Assembly: GCA_037445085.1 (NCBI GenBank)
Contig: JBBILG010000079.1
Location: 1 to 8,488 of the forward strand
Length of the DNA stretch: 8,488 nt
Source: JBBILG01 sp037445085
GTDB taxonomy: Bacteria > Pseudomonadota > Gammaproteobacteria > Burkholderiales > Methylophilaceae
Reading direction: 5' to 3'
The notes under the pieces were generated by a model. The model saw only the letters and a program-made list of their open reading frames with translations. It was not told the origin of the DNA and searched no databases. Positions 1 to 6,694 of the stretch are shown here, one piece after another. Each line of letters opens with the position of its first letter. Within the stretch, counting starts at the first letter, position 1. The position numbers and the translations under genes are program-made.

Positions 1-153
1 CAGGCGGCGCTGGCCAGCGCCCGCGCCCAGCGCATCCAGGCCACCTTCAGCTGGGACATTGCCCGCGCCGGACTGGTCTATGCCATGGGCCTGCTGGATG
101 ACGTGCCGGCGGACACGGTGCGCGCCCCGACCCTGACGGAAACCAAGCCATGA
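1..153 (+). CDS. TolC-like outer-membrane efflux protein, C-terminal end (partial)
   Basis: Only the last 50 codons of this gene are present; the frame is open from base 1 and ends at TGA 151-153. The visible residues include a helical stretch (QRIQATFSWDIARAGLVYA) followed by MGLLDD and a polar tail. This is the pattern at the end of TolC/OprM-family outer-membrane channel proteins, where the last helix precedes a short disordered tail. The stop overlaps the start of the adaptor gene (ATGA). The downstream genes encode an adaptor, an ATPase and a permease, which strongly favours the outer-membrane channel of a tripartite exporter. The fragment is too short to place in a subfamily, and the assignment rests largely on context. 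Confidence 0.6.
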   Translation, partial: QAALASARAQRIQATFSWDIARAGLVYAMGLLDDVPADTVRAPTLTETKP

Positions 154-1325
154 CCTTGCGCAAGCGGATCTTCAACGGCTGGACCCTGCTGCTCGCCCTG
201 ATGCTCGCGGCCGCCGCCGGCTACACCCATTACCAGCGCCAGCAAGCGGCCAAGGCTGAATCGGCGTACCGTTTCGAGATGGTGGACCGCGGTGACCTGG
301 TACAGACGGTCTCCGCCAACGGCACCCTCAATCCGGTGACCCTGGTCAGCGTCGGTACTCAGGTCTCCGGCACGGTGAGGAGGCTCTACGCCGATTTCAA
401 CGACGAGGTGAAGCAGGGGCAGGTGCTGCTGGAGCTGGATGATGCCATCTTCAGCGCGCAGGTGCGGCAGAGCGAGGCGCTGGTGCGCAACGTGCAGGCG
501 ACGCTGGATCTGGCGCGCGCCAACGAGGCGCGCATGCAGGCGCTCTTCGCCGAGGAGTACGTTTCCAGGCTGGAGCTGGAGCAGGCCGAGCAGGCGCGCA
601 AGTCCGCCGAGGCGCAACTGGCACAGGTGCAGGCGCAGCTGGCGCGCGACCGGGCCAACCTCGGCTACAGCGTGATCCGCTCTCCGGTGTCCGGCGTGGT
701 GGTGTCGCGCCAGGTGGATGTCGGCCAGACCGTGGCGGCCAGTTTCCAGACTCCGGTGCTGTTCAGGATCGCACAGGACCTCACCAAGATGCAGATCAAT
801 TCCAGTTTCGCCGAGGCCGACATCGGCCGAATCCGCGAGGGGCAGCAGGCGTATTTCAGCGTGGATGCCTACCCGGACCGCCGTTTCGACGCCCGGGTGC
901 AGCAGATCCGCCTCAGCCCGACGGTGCAGCAGAACGTGGTGACCTACGACGTGGTGCTGAGCGTGGACAACCCGGAACTCATCCTGCTGCCGGGCATGAC
1001 TGCCTACGTCAGCATCGTGCTGGCGGAAAAGCAGAATGTCCTGCGCGTGCCCAATGCGGCGCTGCGCTACAGGCCGGCGCAGGCGAAGGAGGCGGCCGGA
1101 CCGCCGGGCGGCGAGCGCGGCAGGGGGGCGGCGCCGGGCCGTGGCGTCCATGTGCTGCGCGAGGGCAGGCCGGTGCCGGTGCCAATGGAGCCGGGCATCA
1201 CCGACAACCGCTACACCGAGGTGCTTGCCGGCGACATCCGTGCCGGCGACCAGGTGATCGTGGGCGGCAACCTGCCGGCCGCCGACCATGGCGCGACCGG
1301 CGGCGTGCGCGTGAGGCTGTTCTGA
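150..1325 (+). CDS. macA: MacA-like periplasmic adaptor (HlyD/RND membrane-fusion family)
   Basis: This is a 391-residue membrane-fusion protein that should link an inner-membrane MacB-type ABC transporter to a TolC-like channel. It has an uncleaved N-terminal membrane anchor (about residues 10-27). Next comes a first lipoyl-like half (about 67-97, VSVGTQVSGTV to GQVLLELD), then an Ala/Gln/Glu/Arg-rich coiled-coil hairpin (about 101-172). The second lipoyl half follows (IRSPVSGVVVSRQVDVGQTV, about 176-195). The rest is a beta-barrel (about 205-295) and a membrane-proximal domain (about 296-375). The total length matches MacA homologues. A Gly/Pro/Arg-rich insert at about 307-332 lies within the membrane-proximal part. 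The start overlaps the upstream stop (ATGA), and the stop overlaps the ATPase start (TGATG), so translation is probably coupled. Family assignment is firm; the exported substrate cannot be read from the sequence. Confidence 0.92.
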   Translation: MTLRKRIFNGWTLLLALMLAAAAGYTHYQRQQAAKAESAYRFEMVDRGDLVQTVSANGTLNPVTLVSVGTQVSGTVRRLYADFNDEVKQGQVLLELDDAIFSAQVRQSEALVRNVQATLDLARANEARMQALFAEEYVSRLELEQAEQARKSAEAQLAQVQAQLARDRANLGYSVIRSPVSGVVVSRQVDVGQTVAASFQTPVLFRIAQDLTKMQINSSFAEADIGRIREGQQAYFSVDAYPDRRFDARVQQIRLSPTVQQNVVTYDVVLSVDNPELILLPGMTAYVSIVLAEKQNVLRVPNAALRYRPAQAKEAAGPPGGERGRGAAPGRGVHVLREGRPVPVPMEPGITDNRYTEVLAGDIRAGDQVIVGGNLPAADHGATGGVRVRLF

Positions 1326-2053
1326 TGGCAGAGACTCCGCTCATCCGCATCCGCCGCCTGTGCAAGCAGTACGACACCGCGGCCGGGCCGGTGCCGGTGC
1401 TGTTCGACCTCGATCTCGACATCGCCGCCGGCGAGTTCGTCGCCATCATGGGGCCGTCCGGTTCCGGCAAATCCACCTTCATGAACATCCTCGGCTGCCT
1501 GGACGTGCCCACTGGCGGCGAATACCGTCTGGCCGGCAAGGACGTCGGCCGACTGGACGACGATGCGCTGGCGCGGCTGCGCAACCGCGTCATCGGCTTC
1601 GTGTTCCAGGGCTTCAACCTGCTGCCGCGCGCCAACCTAGAGACCAACGTGGCGCTGCCGCTGCTCTACGCCAGGATGGACAGGCACACGCGGCTCGCCC
1701 GCGCCCGCGAGCATCTGGCGCAGATGGGCCTGGGCAGGTACTGCAAATCGCTGCCCAACCAGATTTCCGGCGGCCAGCAGCAGCGCGTCGCCATCGCCCG
1801 CGCGCTGGCCGGACAACCCGGCCTGATCCTCGCCGACGAACCCACCGGCAACCTGGATACCCACACCAGCCGCGAGATCATGGACATTTTCAGCCGCCTC
1901 AACGCGGAGCAGGGCATCACCATCGTGCTGGTCACCCACGAGCCGGACATCGCCTGCCACGCCCGGCGCCTGGTGCGCTTCCGCGACGGCCGCATCGTCC
2001 ACGACGGTAGCCTGGAGGCGGCGCACGAGATGCATGCCGCGGAGGTCGCCTGA
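1325..2053 (+). CDS. MacB-type ABC transporter ATP-binding protein
   Basis: This 242-residue cytoplasmic ATPase belongs to the MacB/LolD/FtsE group and powers the adjacent permease. All nucleotide-binding motifs are intact: Walker A GPSGSGKS (43-50), Q-loop Gln at 95 in FVFQGFN, signature ISGGQQQRVAIARAL (147-161), Walker B LILADEP with the catalytic Glu at 172, D-loop GNLD (175-178), and switch His at 205 in VTHEPD. It is a single domain, whereas Escherichia coli MacB fuses ATPase and permease in one chain. A GAGG Shine-Dalgarno sequence lies at 1313-1316, inside the end of the adaptor gene. The start shares a base with the adaptor stop, and the stop shares a base with the permease start. 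It could equally be named LolD/YknY-like, but the neighbours favour the MacAB type. Confidence 0.93.
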   Translation: MAETPLIRIRRLCKQYDTAAGPVPVLFDLDLDIAAGEFVAIMGPSGSGKSTFMNILGCLDVPTGGEYRLAGKDVGRLDDDALARLRNRVIGFVFQGFNLLPRANLETNVALPLLYARMDRHTRLARAREHLAQMGLGRYCKSLPNQISGGQQQRVAIARALAGQPGLILADEPTGNLDTHTSREIMDIFSRLNAEQGITIVLVTHEPDIACHARRLVRFRDGRIVHDGSLEAAHEMHAAEVA

Positions 2054-3276
2054 TGCTGGGCGCCATGCTGGGGGAGGCCTGGCATGCCATGGGCGCCAAC
2101 CGCATGCGCACCTTTCTCACCATGCTGGGCATGGTGATCGGCGTGGGTGCGGTCATCCTCATGCTGGCCATCGGCCAGGGCGTGCAGTATTCGGTCAACC
2201 AGTCGATTGTCGCCATGGGCAGCAATCTGTTCATGGTGCTGCCCGGCGCCACGACCGCGGGCGGCATCCGCATGGGCGGCGGCGCGGCGTCCACGCTGAC
2301 CCTGGCCGACGCGCAGGCTATCGCCGAACTGCCCACGGTGAGCGCGGCGGCGCCCATCGTCTCGGGCACGGCGCAGGTGGTGCATGGCGCCAGCAACTGG
2401 AGCACCGTCGTCTCCGGCGTCACTCCGGATTACCTGCAGGTGGCCAACTGGCGCATGGCGGACGGCTACTGGATGGCCGATTCCGACGTGCGCTCGGCCA
2501 CCCGCGTGGCGGTGCTGGGGCGCACCGTGGTGGAAAACCTGTTTGGCGAGGAAAACCCTGTCGGCAGGACCATCCGCATCCACCAGAGCCCGTTCACCGT
2601 GATCGGTACACTGGAAGCCAAGGGCCAGGCGCTGGACGGGCGCGACCAGGACGATATCATCCTGGTGCCGGCGCGCACCGCGCAGCGCCAGTTGTTCGGC
2701 CAGCGCTTCCAGAACTCGGTGCGCCACATCCTGGTGCAGGCGGCTTCCGGCGAAGTGATGAACCAGGCGGAGAGCGACATGATCGCGCTGCTGCGCCAGC
2801 GTCAGAGAATCCGCGAGGGCGCCGAGGATAATTTCAGCGTGCGCAACATGACCGCCATCGCCGAAACCGCGCAGCAGACGGCGAAAATGATGTCGCTGCT
2901 GCTGGGCGCCATCGCTTCCATTTCGCTGGTGGTGGGGGGTGTCGGCATCATGAACATCATGCTGGTGTCGGTGACCGAGCGCACCCGCGAAATCGGCATC
3001 CGCATGGCCATCGGTGCGCGCCGGCGCGACATTCTTACCCAGTTCCTGCTGGAAGCCGTCAGCATTTCCGTGGCGGGCTGCCTGATTGGCGTGCTGCTGG
3101 GCGTGGGGGCGGCGCTGCTGGTGTACGAGCTGACGCAGACTCCGGTAGTGATCACCGCCGCATCCATCGGCCTGGGCTTTACCGTCGCCGCCCTGGCGGG
3201 CATTTTCTTCGGCTACTACCCGGCGCATCGCGCGGCGCGACTGCGCCCCATCGAGGCATTACGCTACCACCAGTAG
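2053..3276 (+). CDS. MacB-type ABC transporter permease (FtsX/MacB_PCD)
   Basis: This 407-residue inner-membrane permease has the four-helix MacB layout. A transmembrane segment at about 21-43 is followed by a long periplasmic domain (about 45-275, MacB_PCD type). Three closely spaced C-terminal segments follow at about 280-307, 334-358 and 366-390 (FtsX domain). The conserved VGGVGIMNIMLVSVTERTRE (294-313) and IGIRMAIGARRRDI stretches are diagnostic of MacB/YknZ permeases, as is the terminal RLRPIEALRYH. MacB-type transporters act as mechanotransmitters: they drive substrate from the periplasm through adaptor and TolC instead of moving it through the inner membrane. The start is set by the overlap with the ATPase stop and a good GGAGG at 2041-2045. 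It appears to be the last gene of the operon. The substrate is unknown. Confidence 0.93.
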   Translation: MLGAMLGEAWHAMGANRMRTFLTMLGMVIGVGAVILMLAIGQGVQYSVNQSIVAMGSNLFMVLPGATTAGGIRMGGGAASTLTLADAQAIAELPTVSAAAPIVSGTAQVVHGASNWSTVVSGVTPDYLQVANWRMADGYWMADSDVRSATRVAVLGRTVVENLFGEENPVGRTIRIHQSPFTVIGTLEAKGQALDGRDQDDIILVPARTAQRQLFGQRFQNSVRHILVQAASGEVMNQAESDMIALLRQRQRIREGAEDNFSVRNMTAIAETAQQTAKMMSLLLGAIASISLVVGGVGIMNIMLVSVTERTREIGIRMAIGARRRDILTQFLLEAVSISVAGCLIGVLLGVGAALLVYELTQTPVVITAASIGLGFTVAALAGIFFGYYPAHRAARLRPIEALRYHQ

Positions 3277-3427
3277 GCGGGCGGGGCATGTCGATGATCT
3301 CGTCAAACCCGCAGGGCTGTGGTAGGTTGGCGCACCGCATTCCCGAGTCGTTGCGCATGTCTGCAAGCAAGCCCATCCGATGGTCGCCCGCATGCCGGCG
3401 CGGTGCGCTGACATGGTCGTGATCCGC
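3277..3427. other. Gap after the export operon; no gene recognised
   Basis: These 150 bases separate the permease stop from the first recognisable MutL residues. I see no convincing terminator: no GC hairpin with a T-run. I also see no gene. A stretch near 3318-3341 (GTAGGTTGGCGCACCGC) resembles intergenic repeats common in proteobacteria, but there is no second copy in the window, so this is not called as a repeat. Confidence 0.4.
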
Positions 3428-3817
3428 CTGCTGCCCGATCACCTCGTCAGCCAGATCGCCGCCGCGCAGGAACACCCCGGAGTGCTGCGCGCGCTCGGCT
3501 TCGAGCTGGCGGTGCTGTCGCCCGCGACGCTCGCGGTGCGTGCCGTGCCGGTGATGCTGGCCGATGCCGATGCCGTCGCCTTGGCGCGCGACGTGTTGCG
3601 CGAGCTGCGTGCTCACCGAGCGCCGCAACGAACTGCTCGCCACCATGGCCTGCATGCCGCGGTACGCGCCGGGCGCAGCCTGAGCGTCACCGAAATGAAC
3701 GCCATGCTGCGCGACATGGAAGCCACCGAACGTGCCGGGCGGTGCAATCACGGCCGCCCGACCTGGTTCCAGGTGAGCATGGCCGAGCTGGACCGCATGT
3801 TCATGCGCGGAAAATAG
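3428..3817 (+). pseudogene. mutL: mutL 3' remnant (C-terminal dimerisation domain of mismatch-repair MutL), decayed
   Basis: The plus strand encodes an unmistakable MutL C-terminal domain in pieces. One frame reads LGFELAVLSPATLAVRAVP and ALARDVLRELR up to about 3610. The next frame reads VLTERRNELLATMAC (3609-3653). The first frame then resumes with HAAVRAGRSLSVTEMNAMLR and CNHGRPTW, ending in ELDRMFMRGK and TAG 3815-3817. From memory of MutL, a few residues are missing at the first junction (a family member has about six more between LREL and VLTER). At the second, TGC and CAT share base 3653, consistent with loss of one C. The ATPase domain, the linker and the metal-binding DxHAxxE region are absent. 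A frame remains open from an ATG at 3380 through to the stop, but its segment between the shifts is out of frame with MutL. Intact MutL starts repair with MutS; this piece cannot. A functional small protein seems unlikely. Confidence 0.85.
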
Positions 3818-3820
3818 TCA

Positions 3821-3842
3821 TTTCCCGTACTCCTGCGGGAAA
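3821..3842. other. Small hairpin just after the mutL remnant
   Basis: TTTCCCG (3821-3827) and CGGGAAA (3836-3842) form a perfect 7-bp stem with an 8-base loop, four bases after the mutL stop. No T-run follows on either strand at the expected place, so a factor-independent terminator is only a weak possibility. It may be the leftover end of the original mutL transcription unit. Confidence 0.35.
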
Positions 3843-3859
3843 AATTCCTGCCCAAAACG

Positions 3860-3889
3860 CTGCCACAAGGCTGGAATTTCAGGTAAATT
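3860..3889 (+). promoter_or_regulatory. Weak sigma70-like promoter candidate for the SRPBCC gene
   Basis: CTGCCA (3860-3865, 4 of 6 to TTGACA) and TAAATT (3884-3889, 4 of 6 to TATAAT) are spaced by 18 bases. They sit 38 bases upstream of the SRPBCC start, in a locally AT-rich stretch that contrasts with the surrounding coding DNA. The gene stands alone on this strand and needs its own promoter, which supports a promoter in this region. The exact boxes are uncertain. Confidence 0.3.
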
Positions 3890-3927
3890 GGCACTCCTTT
3901 TTTTCATCAACTTTAACCGAGGTAACC

Positions 3928-4440
3928 ATGAACAAGCTGTATGCCGTACTGCTGGCCGCCGCCCTGGGTCTGCCCTTCGTCGCCCACGCCGCCCTGGATG
4001 AAACCCTGCGCGTGAGAGAGTCGGTCGAAATCAACGCCCCTGCCGCCAAAGTGTGGGAAAAGGTGGGCAATTTCGGTGACATGAGCTGGCATCCCGCCGT
4101 CGCCAGGACCGAGATCACCGGCGGCAAGGCCGGCGCCACCCGCACGCTCACCTTGCAGGACGGCGGTTCCGTGAAGGAAGCGCTGACCCTGCACGATGCC
4201 GGCTCTATGACGGTCAAGTACGACATCACCGAAAGCACGCTGCCCCTGCGCGAATTCAGCGGCACCCTGCAGCTCAAGGAAGCCGGCGGCAAAACCAGCG
4301 TGACCTGGCGCGCCATGTTCAAGCGCAAGGACCCGGCCAGCCCCGGCGCCCCCGGCCAGGACGACAAGGCGGCCACCGATACCGTCACCAGCATCATCAA
4401 GACCGGCCTGGAAAACCTGAAGAAGGTCTCCGAGCAGTAA
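3928..4440 (+). CDS. Secreted SRPBCC-fold protein (MxaD/polyketide cyclase-like)
   Basis: This encodes a 170-residue exported protein. Residues 1-21 form a classic signal peptide (MNKLYAVLLAAALGLPFVAHA, with AHA before the likely cut). The mature part matches the START-like SRPBCC family, especially MxaD-like members. Visible motifs are VEINAPAAKVWEKVGNFGDM (33-52), WHP (54-56), a strand with RTLTLQDGGSVKEAL, and a C-terminal helix TDTVTSIIKTGLENLKK. The fold makes a deep hydrophobic pocket; many members bind lipids or small hydrophobic ligands. MxaD itself is a periplasmic protein linked to methanol oxidation, but no methanol-oxidation genes are visible here, so the role is open. The frame extends upstream to 3742. 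The start at 3928 is chosen because of the signal peptide and a GAGG at 3919-3922, and because the extension runs through the mutL remnant. A loop rich in Pro/Gly/Asp (about 135-148) is unremarkable. Confidence 0.85.
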   Translation: MNKLYAVLLAAALGLPFVAHAALDETLRVRESVEINAPAAKVWEKVGNFGDMSWHPAVARTEITGGKAGATRTLTLQDGGSVKEALTLHDAGSMTVKYDITESTLPLREFSGTLQLKEAGGKTSVTWRAMFKRKDPASPGAPGQDDKAATDTVTSIIKTGLENLKKVSEQ

Positions 4441-4448
4441 ATTCCTCC

Positions 4449-4472
4449 CGGGTGGGCATCATCGCCCACCCG
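4449..4472. terminator. Perfect 9-bp hairpin between convergent genes
   Basis: CGGGTGGGC (4449-4457), loop ATCATC, and GCCCACCCG (4464-4472) form a perfect stem 8 bases after the SRPBCC stop and about 60 bases before the end of the opposing methyltransferase gene. Its position between convergent genes suits a bidirectional terminator. There is no T-run after the stem on either strand, so it may act with Rho or only block 3' decay. Confidence 0.55.
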
Positions 4473-4534
4473 CGCCCCCCGGCAACGCAACGGCCTGGTC
4501 TGCTCCCGCAGATGGGGTCTTTCCTGGCTCAGAT

Positions 4535-5245
4535 TCAGCCCAGCAGCAGGAACACCGCCGGCTGCCGGTGCAGATCGGGTAGCGGCGCCTGTCTCCATTC
4601 GGCGATGTGCCGGCTCAGGATGAGTTCGCCCGGCAGGCCGACGCTGCGCGCCACGCACAGCCGCGTTTCGGCACGGCAGGTGGCGAGGATGTCTTCCAGC
4701 AGATGCCGGTTGCGGTAGGGGGTCTCGATGAAGATCTGCGTCTCGCGCCGCGTGCGCGATGCCGCTTCGATTTCCCGCAGCCTTTTGATGCGCTCGCCCT
4801 TTTCCGCGGGCAGATAGCCGAGAAAGACGAAGCGCTGGCCGTCGAGCCCCGCAGCCATCAGCGCCAGCAGGATGGAGGAGGGCCCCACCAGCGGCACCAC
4901 GCGGATGCCGTGGCGGTGCGCCAGCGCCACCAGGCGGGCGCCCGGATCGGCGACGGCGGGGCAGCCGGCTTCCGACATCAGGCCGACATCGTGGCCTGCC
5001 AGCAGCGGGGCGAGCAGCGTCGGCAATTCCTTGTCGGCGGTGTGTTCATCCAGCGTCAGCAGGGTCCGCTCGCGCACCGGTTGCAGCGTCCCGAGCGCGC
5101 CCAGGAAACGCCGCGCGGCCTTGCCATCCTCGACGACGAAGGTCTCCAGCCTGCGCGCGACGGCAGCCACGCCGGGCGGCAGGGCGTTGTCGATGGCCTC
5201 GTCGCCCAGCGTGACCGGGATCAGGTACAGCGTGCCGGCGCTCAA
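4535..5245 (-). CDS. Short RsmI-like SAM-dependent methyltransferase (tetrapyrrole methylase fold)
   Basis: This 236-residue protein belongs to the family of RsmI, which 2'-O-methylates C1402 of 16S rRNA using S-adenosylmethionine. Visible family motifs are TLYLIPVTLG (5-14), the loop SEAGCPAVADPGA (91-103, equivalent to SDAGTPxxSDPG), GPSS (121-124), FLGYLP (141-146), and an IETPYRN stretch. It lacks the roughly 40-residue C-terminal extension of true RsmI and starts PVTLG instead of the usual PTPIGN. I therefore read it as the shorter paralogue group often found next to maf, whose target is not known to me. The start is a TTG at 5243-5245 that overlaps the stop of the DUF4139 gene (TTGA), with AGGTGAAG just upstream. 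An in-frame ATG at 5306-5308 would add 21 residues unlike the family. Confidence 0.8.
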   Translation of the reverse strand: MSAGTLYLIPVTLGDEAIDNALPPGVAAVARRLETFVVEDGKAARRFLGALGTLQPVRERTLLTLDEHTADKELPTLLAPLLAGHDVGLMSEAGCPAVADPGARLVALAHRHGIRVVPLVGPSSILLALMAAGLDGQRFVFLGYLPAEKGERIKRLREIEAASRTRRETQIFIETPYRNRHLLEDILATCRAETRLCVARSVGLPGELILSRHIAEWRQAPLPDLHRQPAVFLLLG

Positions 5246-6669
5246 TACTTCACCTGCACCCGGTAGCCGAGGGTGGTCTGTCCATCCGGCGGCACGCGGA
5301 TCTTCCATTCCGCGACATTGCCGGCCGCCCTGGTGTGGGGATGGCTTTCCTGCAGCATCTTCCAGTCGGCGGGGATGGGTTCCTGCACCGTCACGGTCAC
5401 CGCCTCCTGCCTGGCGTTCTTCAGCACGATTTCAAAGGCGCTCTCGTACATCACCGTGCCCTTGGCGGGCGGGGGCAGCTTGCGAAAATCGGTCTGTTTC
5501 CTGCTGGCCGTCACGTCGAAGGACTCGCCCAGCTTAAGGCGCACGGTTTCGTTCCTGGGGGCGTGGTCGATACGGTCCTCACCCACGAACTGGGCGCGGC
5601 CGACGCCATCCTGCTTGTACACGCGGATGATGCCGCCGGGCAGCGGCAGGCCGAGACGGGCGGTTTCCCGGTTGTCGAACTCGATGAACACGCCGACTTT
5701 CATCTTCCGGCCGAGTTCGCCGACGCTGGACTGGTAGTCATGCTCCGCGCCGCGCAGCAGCAGCTCCTTGCGCACCGGCACGCCGGCCGCCGCGAGCAGG
5801 GCGACCTGCTTGGTCTGGTTGTCGGCGATGGTGGTGGGGCGATCCAGCGTGTAGAGGTGGTATTCCAGCAGTGCTTCCTCGGCCATGCGCGGCGCCTCGG
5901 CCGTCAGCACGTCCATCCCGGCCAGGGCGCGCACGGGATGCAGTTCCTCGCGCACGCGGTGCACATCGCCGGCCACCAGTTGCAGACGGGCATCCCGGTA
6001 GGTGGTGCCGCTGGTGTTGGTCAGCGTCACCCAGCCGGACAAATCCAGCCTGTCGTCGGCCGCGTTCAGCTCGGCCACGTAGTCCGCCCGCCAGGACAGG
6101 CCGCCGGTGAGGTAGGAGAGTTCGACCTGCTGCTGCGCCTCGCCGCCGTTATCCAGTTGCATCACCAGCGTGGGGCGGTCGCGCAGGTTGGCCGGCACGT
6201 GCGGATAAACGATGCGGCCGGGCAATCCGGTCTCGATGCGGCCGCCTACCTGCAGCACCACGCCCTGGCTCGCCGCCAGCACCTGTGCCTCTTCGCGCGT
6301 CTCCTCGCCGGTGGCGGGGTTGGTGCGAATGACGGCGACTGTGCCGCCGACGAATTTTTCCAGCAATTTCTGCGGCGTGAGCAGGTCGAAATCGAAATTC
6401 TGCTCCACGACCACGAGCCTGCCCGGATGGCTGAGGCTGCGCAGCAGGGCGGTTTCCGGCCGCATGCGTGCGGCCACGTCGCGGAAGGCCAGCGCGCCCT
6501 GTCCGCTGACGAGGCGCACCGTGCGCCGGTCCTTCACCAAGGCGAGATCCTCGTTGTAGATGGTGACGGCCACGCCCTGCTGGTCCTGCAGGGTGCTGCG
6601 CAGTTCCCCGGCGGCGTAGGCCGGCAGGCACGACATGGCGAGGAGGGCGGCGATCAGGGCGGGGTGCAT
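5242..6669 (-). CDS. Secreted DUF4139 domain protein
   Basis: This 475-residue protein starts with a signal peptide (MHPALIAALLAMSCLPAYA, cut near residue 19-20). The rest is beta-rich and matches DUF4139-containing proteins. TIYNEDLALVKDRRTVRL (36-53) is the typical first strand pair. The middle contains LSYLTGGLSWRADYVAEL and SGWVTLTNTSGTTYRDARLQLVAGD, and the C-terminus has EIVLKNARQEAVTVTVQEPIP and a final GYRVQVKY. The biochemical role of the family is not established; some members are annotated as mucoidy-inhibitor-like. It should be periplasmic or exported. The start at 6669 is supported by an AAGGAGA Shine-Dalgarno at 6675-6681. The frame is open further upstream, but that part is antisense-frame sequence of the neighbouring MmeI-like gene. 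The stop overlaps the methyltransferase start. Confidence 0.85.
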   Translation of the reverse strand: MHPALIAALLAMSCLPAYAAGELRSTLQDQQGVAVTIYNEDLALVKDRRTVRLVSGQGALAFRDVAARMRPETALLRSLSHPGRLVVVEQNFDFDLLTPQKLLEKFVGGTVAVIRTNPATGEETREEAQVLAASQGVVLQVGGRIETGLPGRIVYPHVPANLRDRPTLVMQLDNGGEAQQQVELSYLTGGLSWRADYVAELNAADDRLDLSGWVTLTNTSGTTYRDARLQLVAGDVHRVREELHPVRALAGMDVLTAEAPRMAEEALLEYHLYTLDRPTTIADNQTKQVALLAAAGVPVRKELLLRGAEHDYQSSVGELGRKMKVGVFIEFDNRETARLGLPLPGGIIRVYKQDGVGRAQFVGEDRIDHAPRNETVRLKLGESFDVTASRKQTDFRKLPPPAKGTVMYESAFEIVLKNARQEAVTVTVQEPIPADWKMLQESHPHTRAAGNVAEWKIRVPPDGQTTLGYRVQVKY

Positions 6670-6674
6670 GCGAA

Positions 6675-6681
6675 TCTCCTT
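6675..6681 (-). promoter_or_regulatory. Shine-Dalgarno sequence deciding the DUF4139 start
   Basis: Read on the minus strand this is AAGGAGA, placed 5 bases before the ATG at 6669-6667. It fixes the start over the long upstream open frame that runs back into the MmeI-like gene. Confidence 0.75.
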
Positions 6682-6694
6682 GGGCGGCTGGTTT

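Noticed and set aside
78..1289. 403-codon open frame on the minus strand
   Set aside because: It is antisense to the MacA-like adaptor, which shows complete domain structure; no recognisable motif in the antisense product.
1666..3228. 520-codon open frame on the minus strand
   Set aside because: It is antisense to the clear ATPase and permease genes. Its product is His/Arg/Ala-rich with no family features, as expected from the complement of GC-rich coding DNA.
3318..3341. Possible degenerate intergenic repeat near GTAGGTTGGCGCACC
   Set aside because: Only a vague resemblance to known intergenic repeats, and no second copy in the window.
3742..3927. N-terminal extension of the SRPBCC protein
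   Set aside because: The extension reads the mutL remnant and the AT-rich leader out of frame. The signal peptide and Shine-Dalgarno place the start at 3928.
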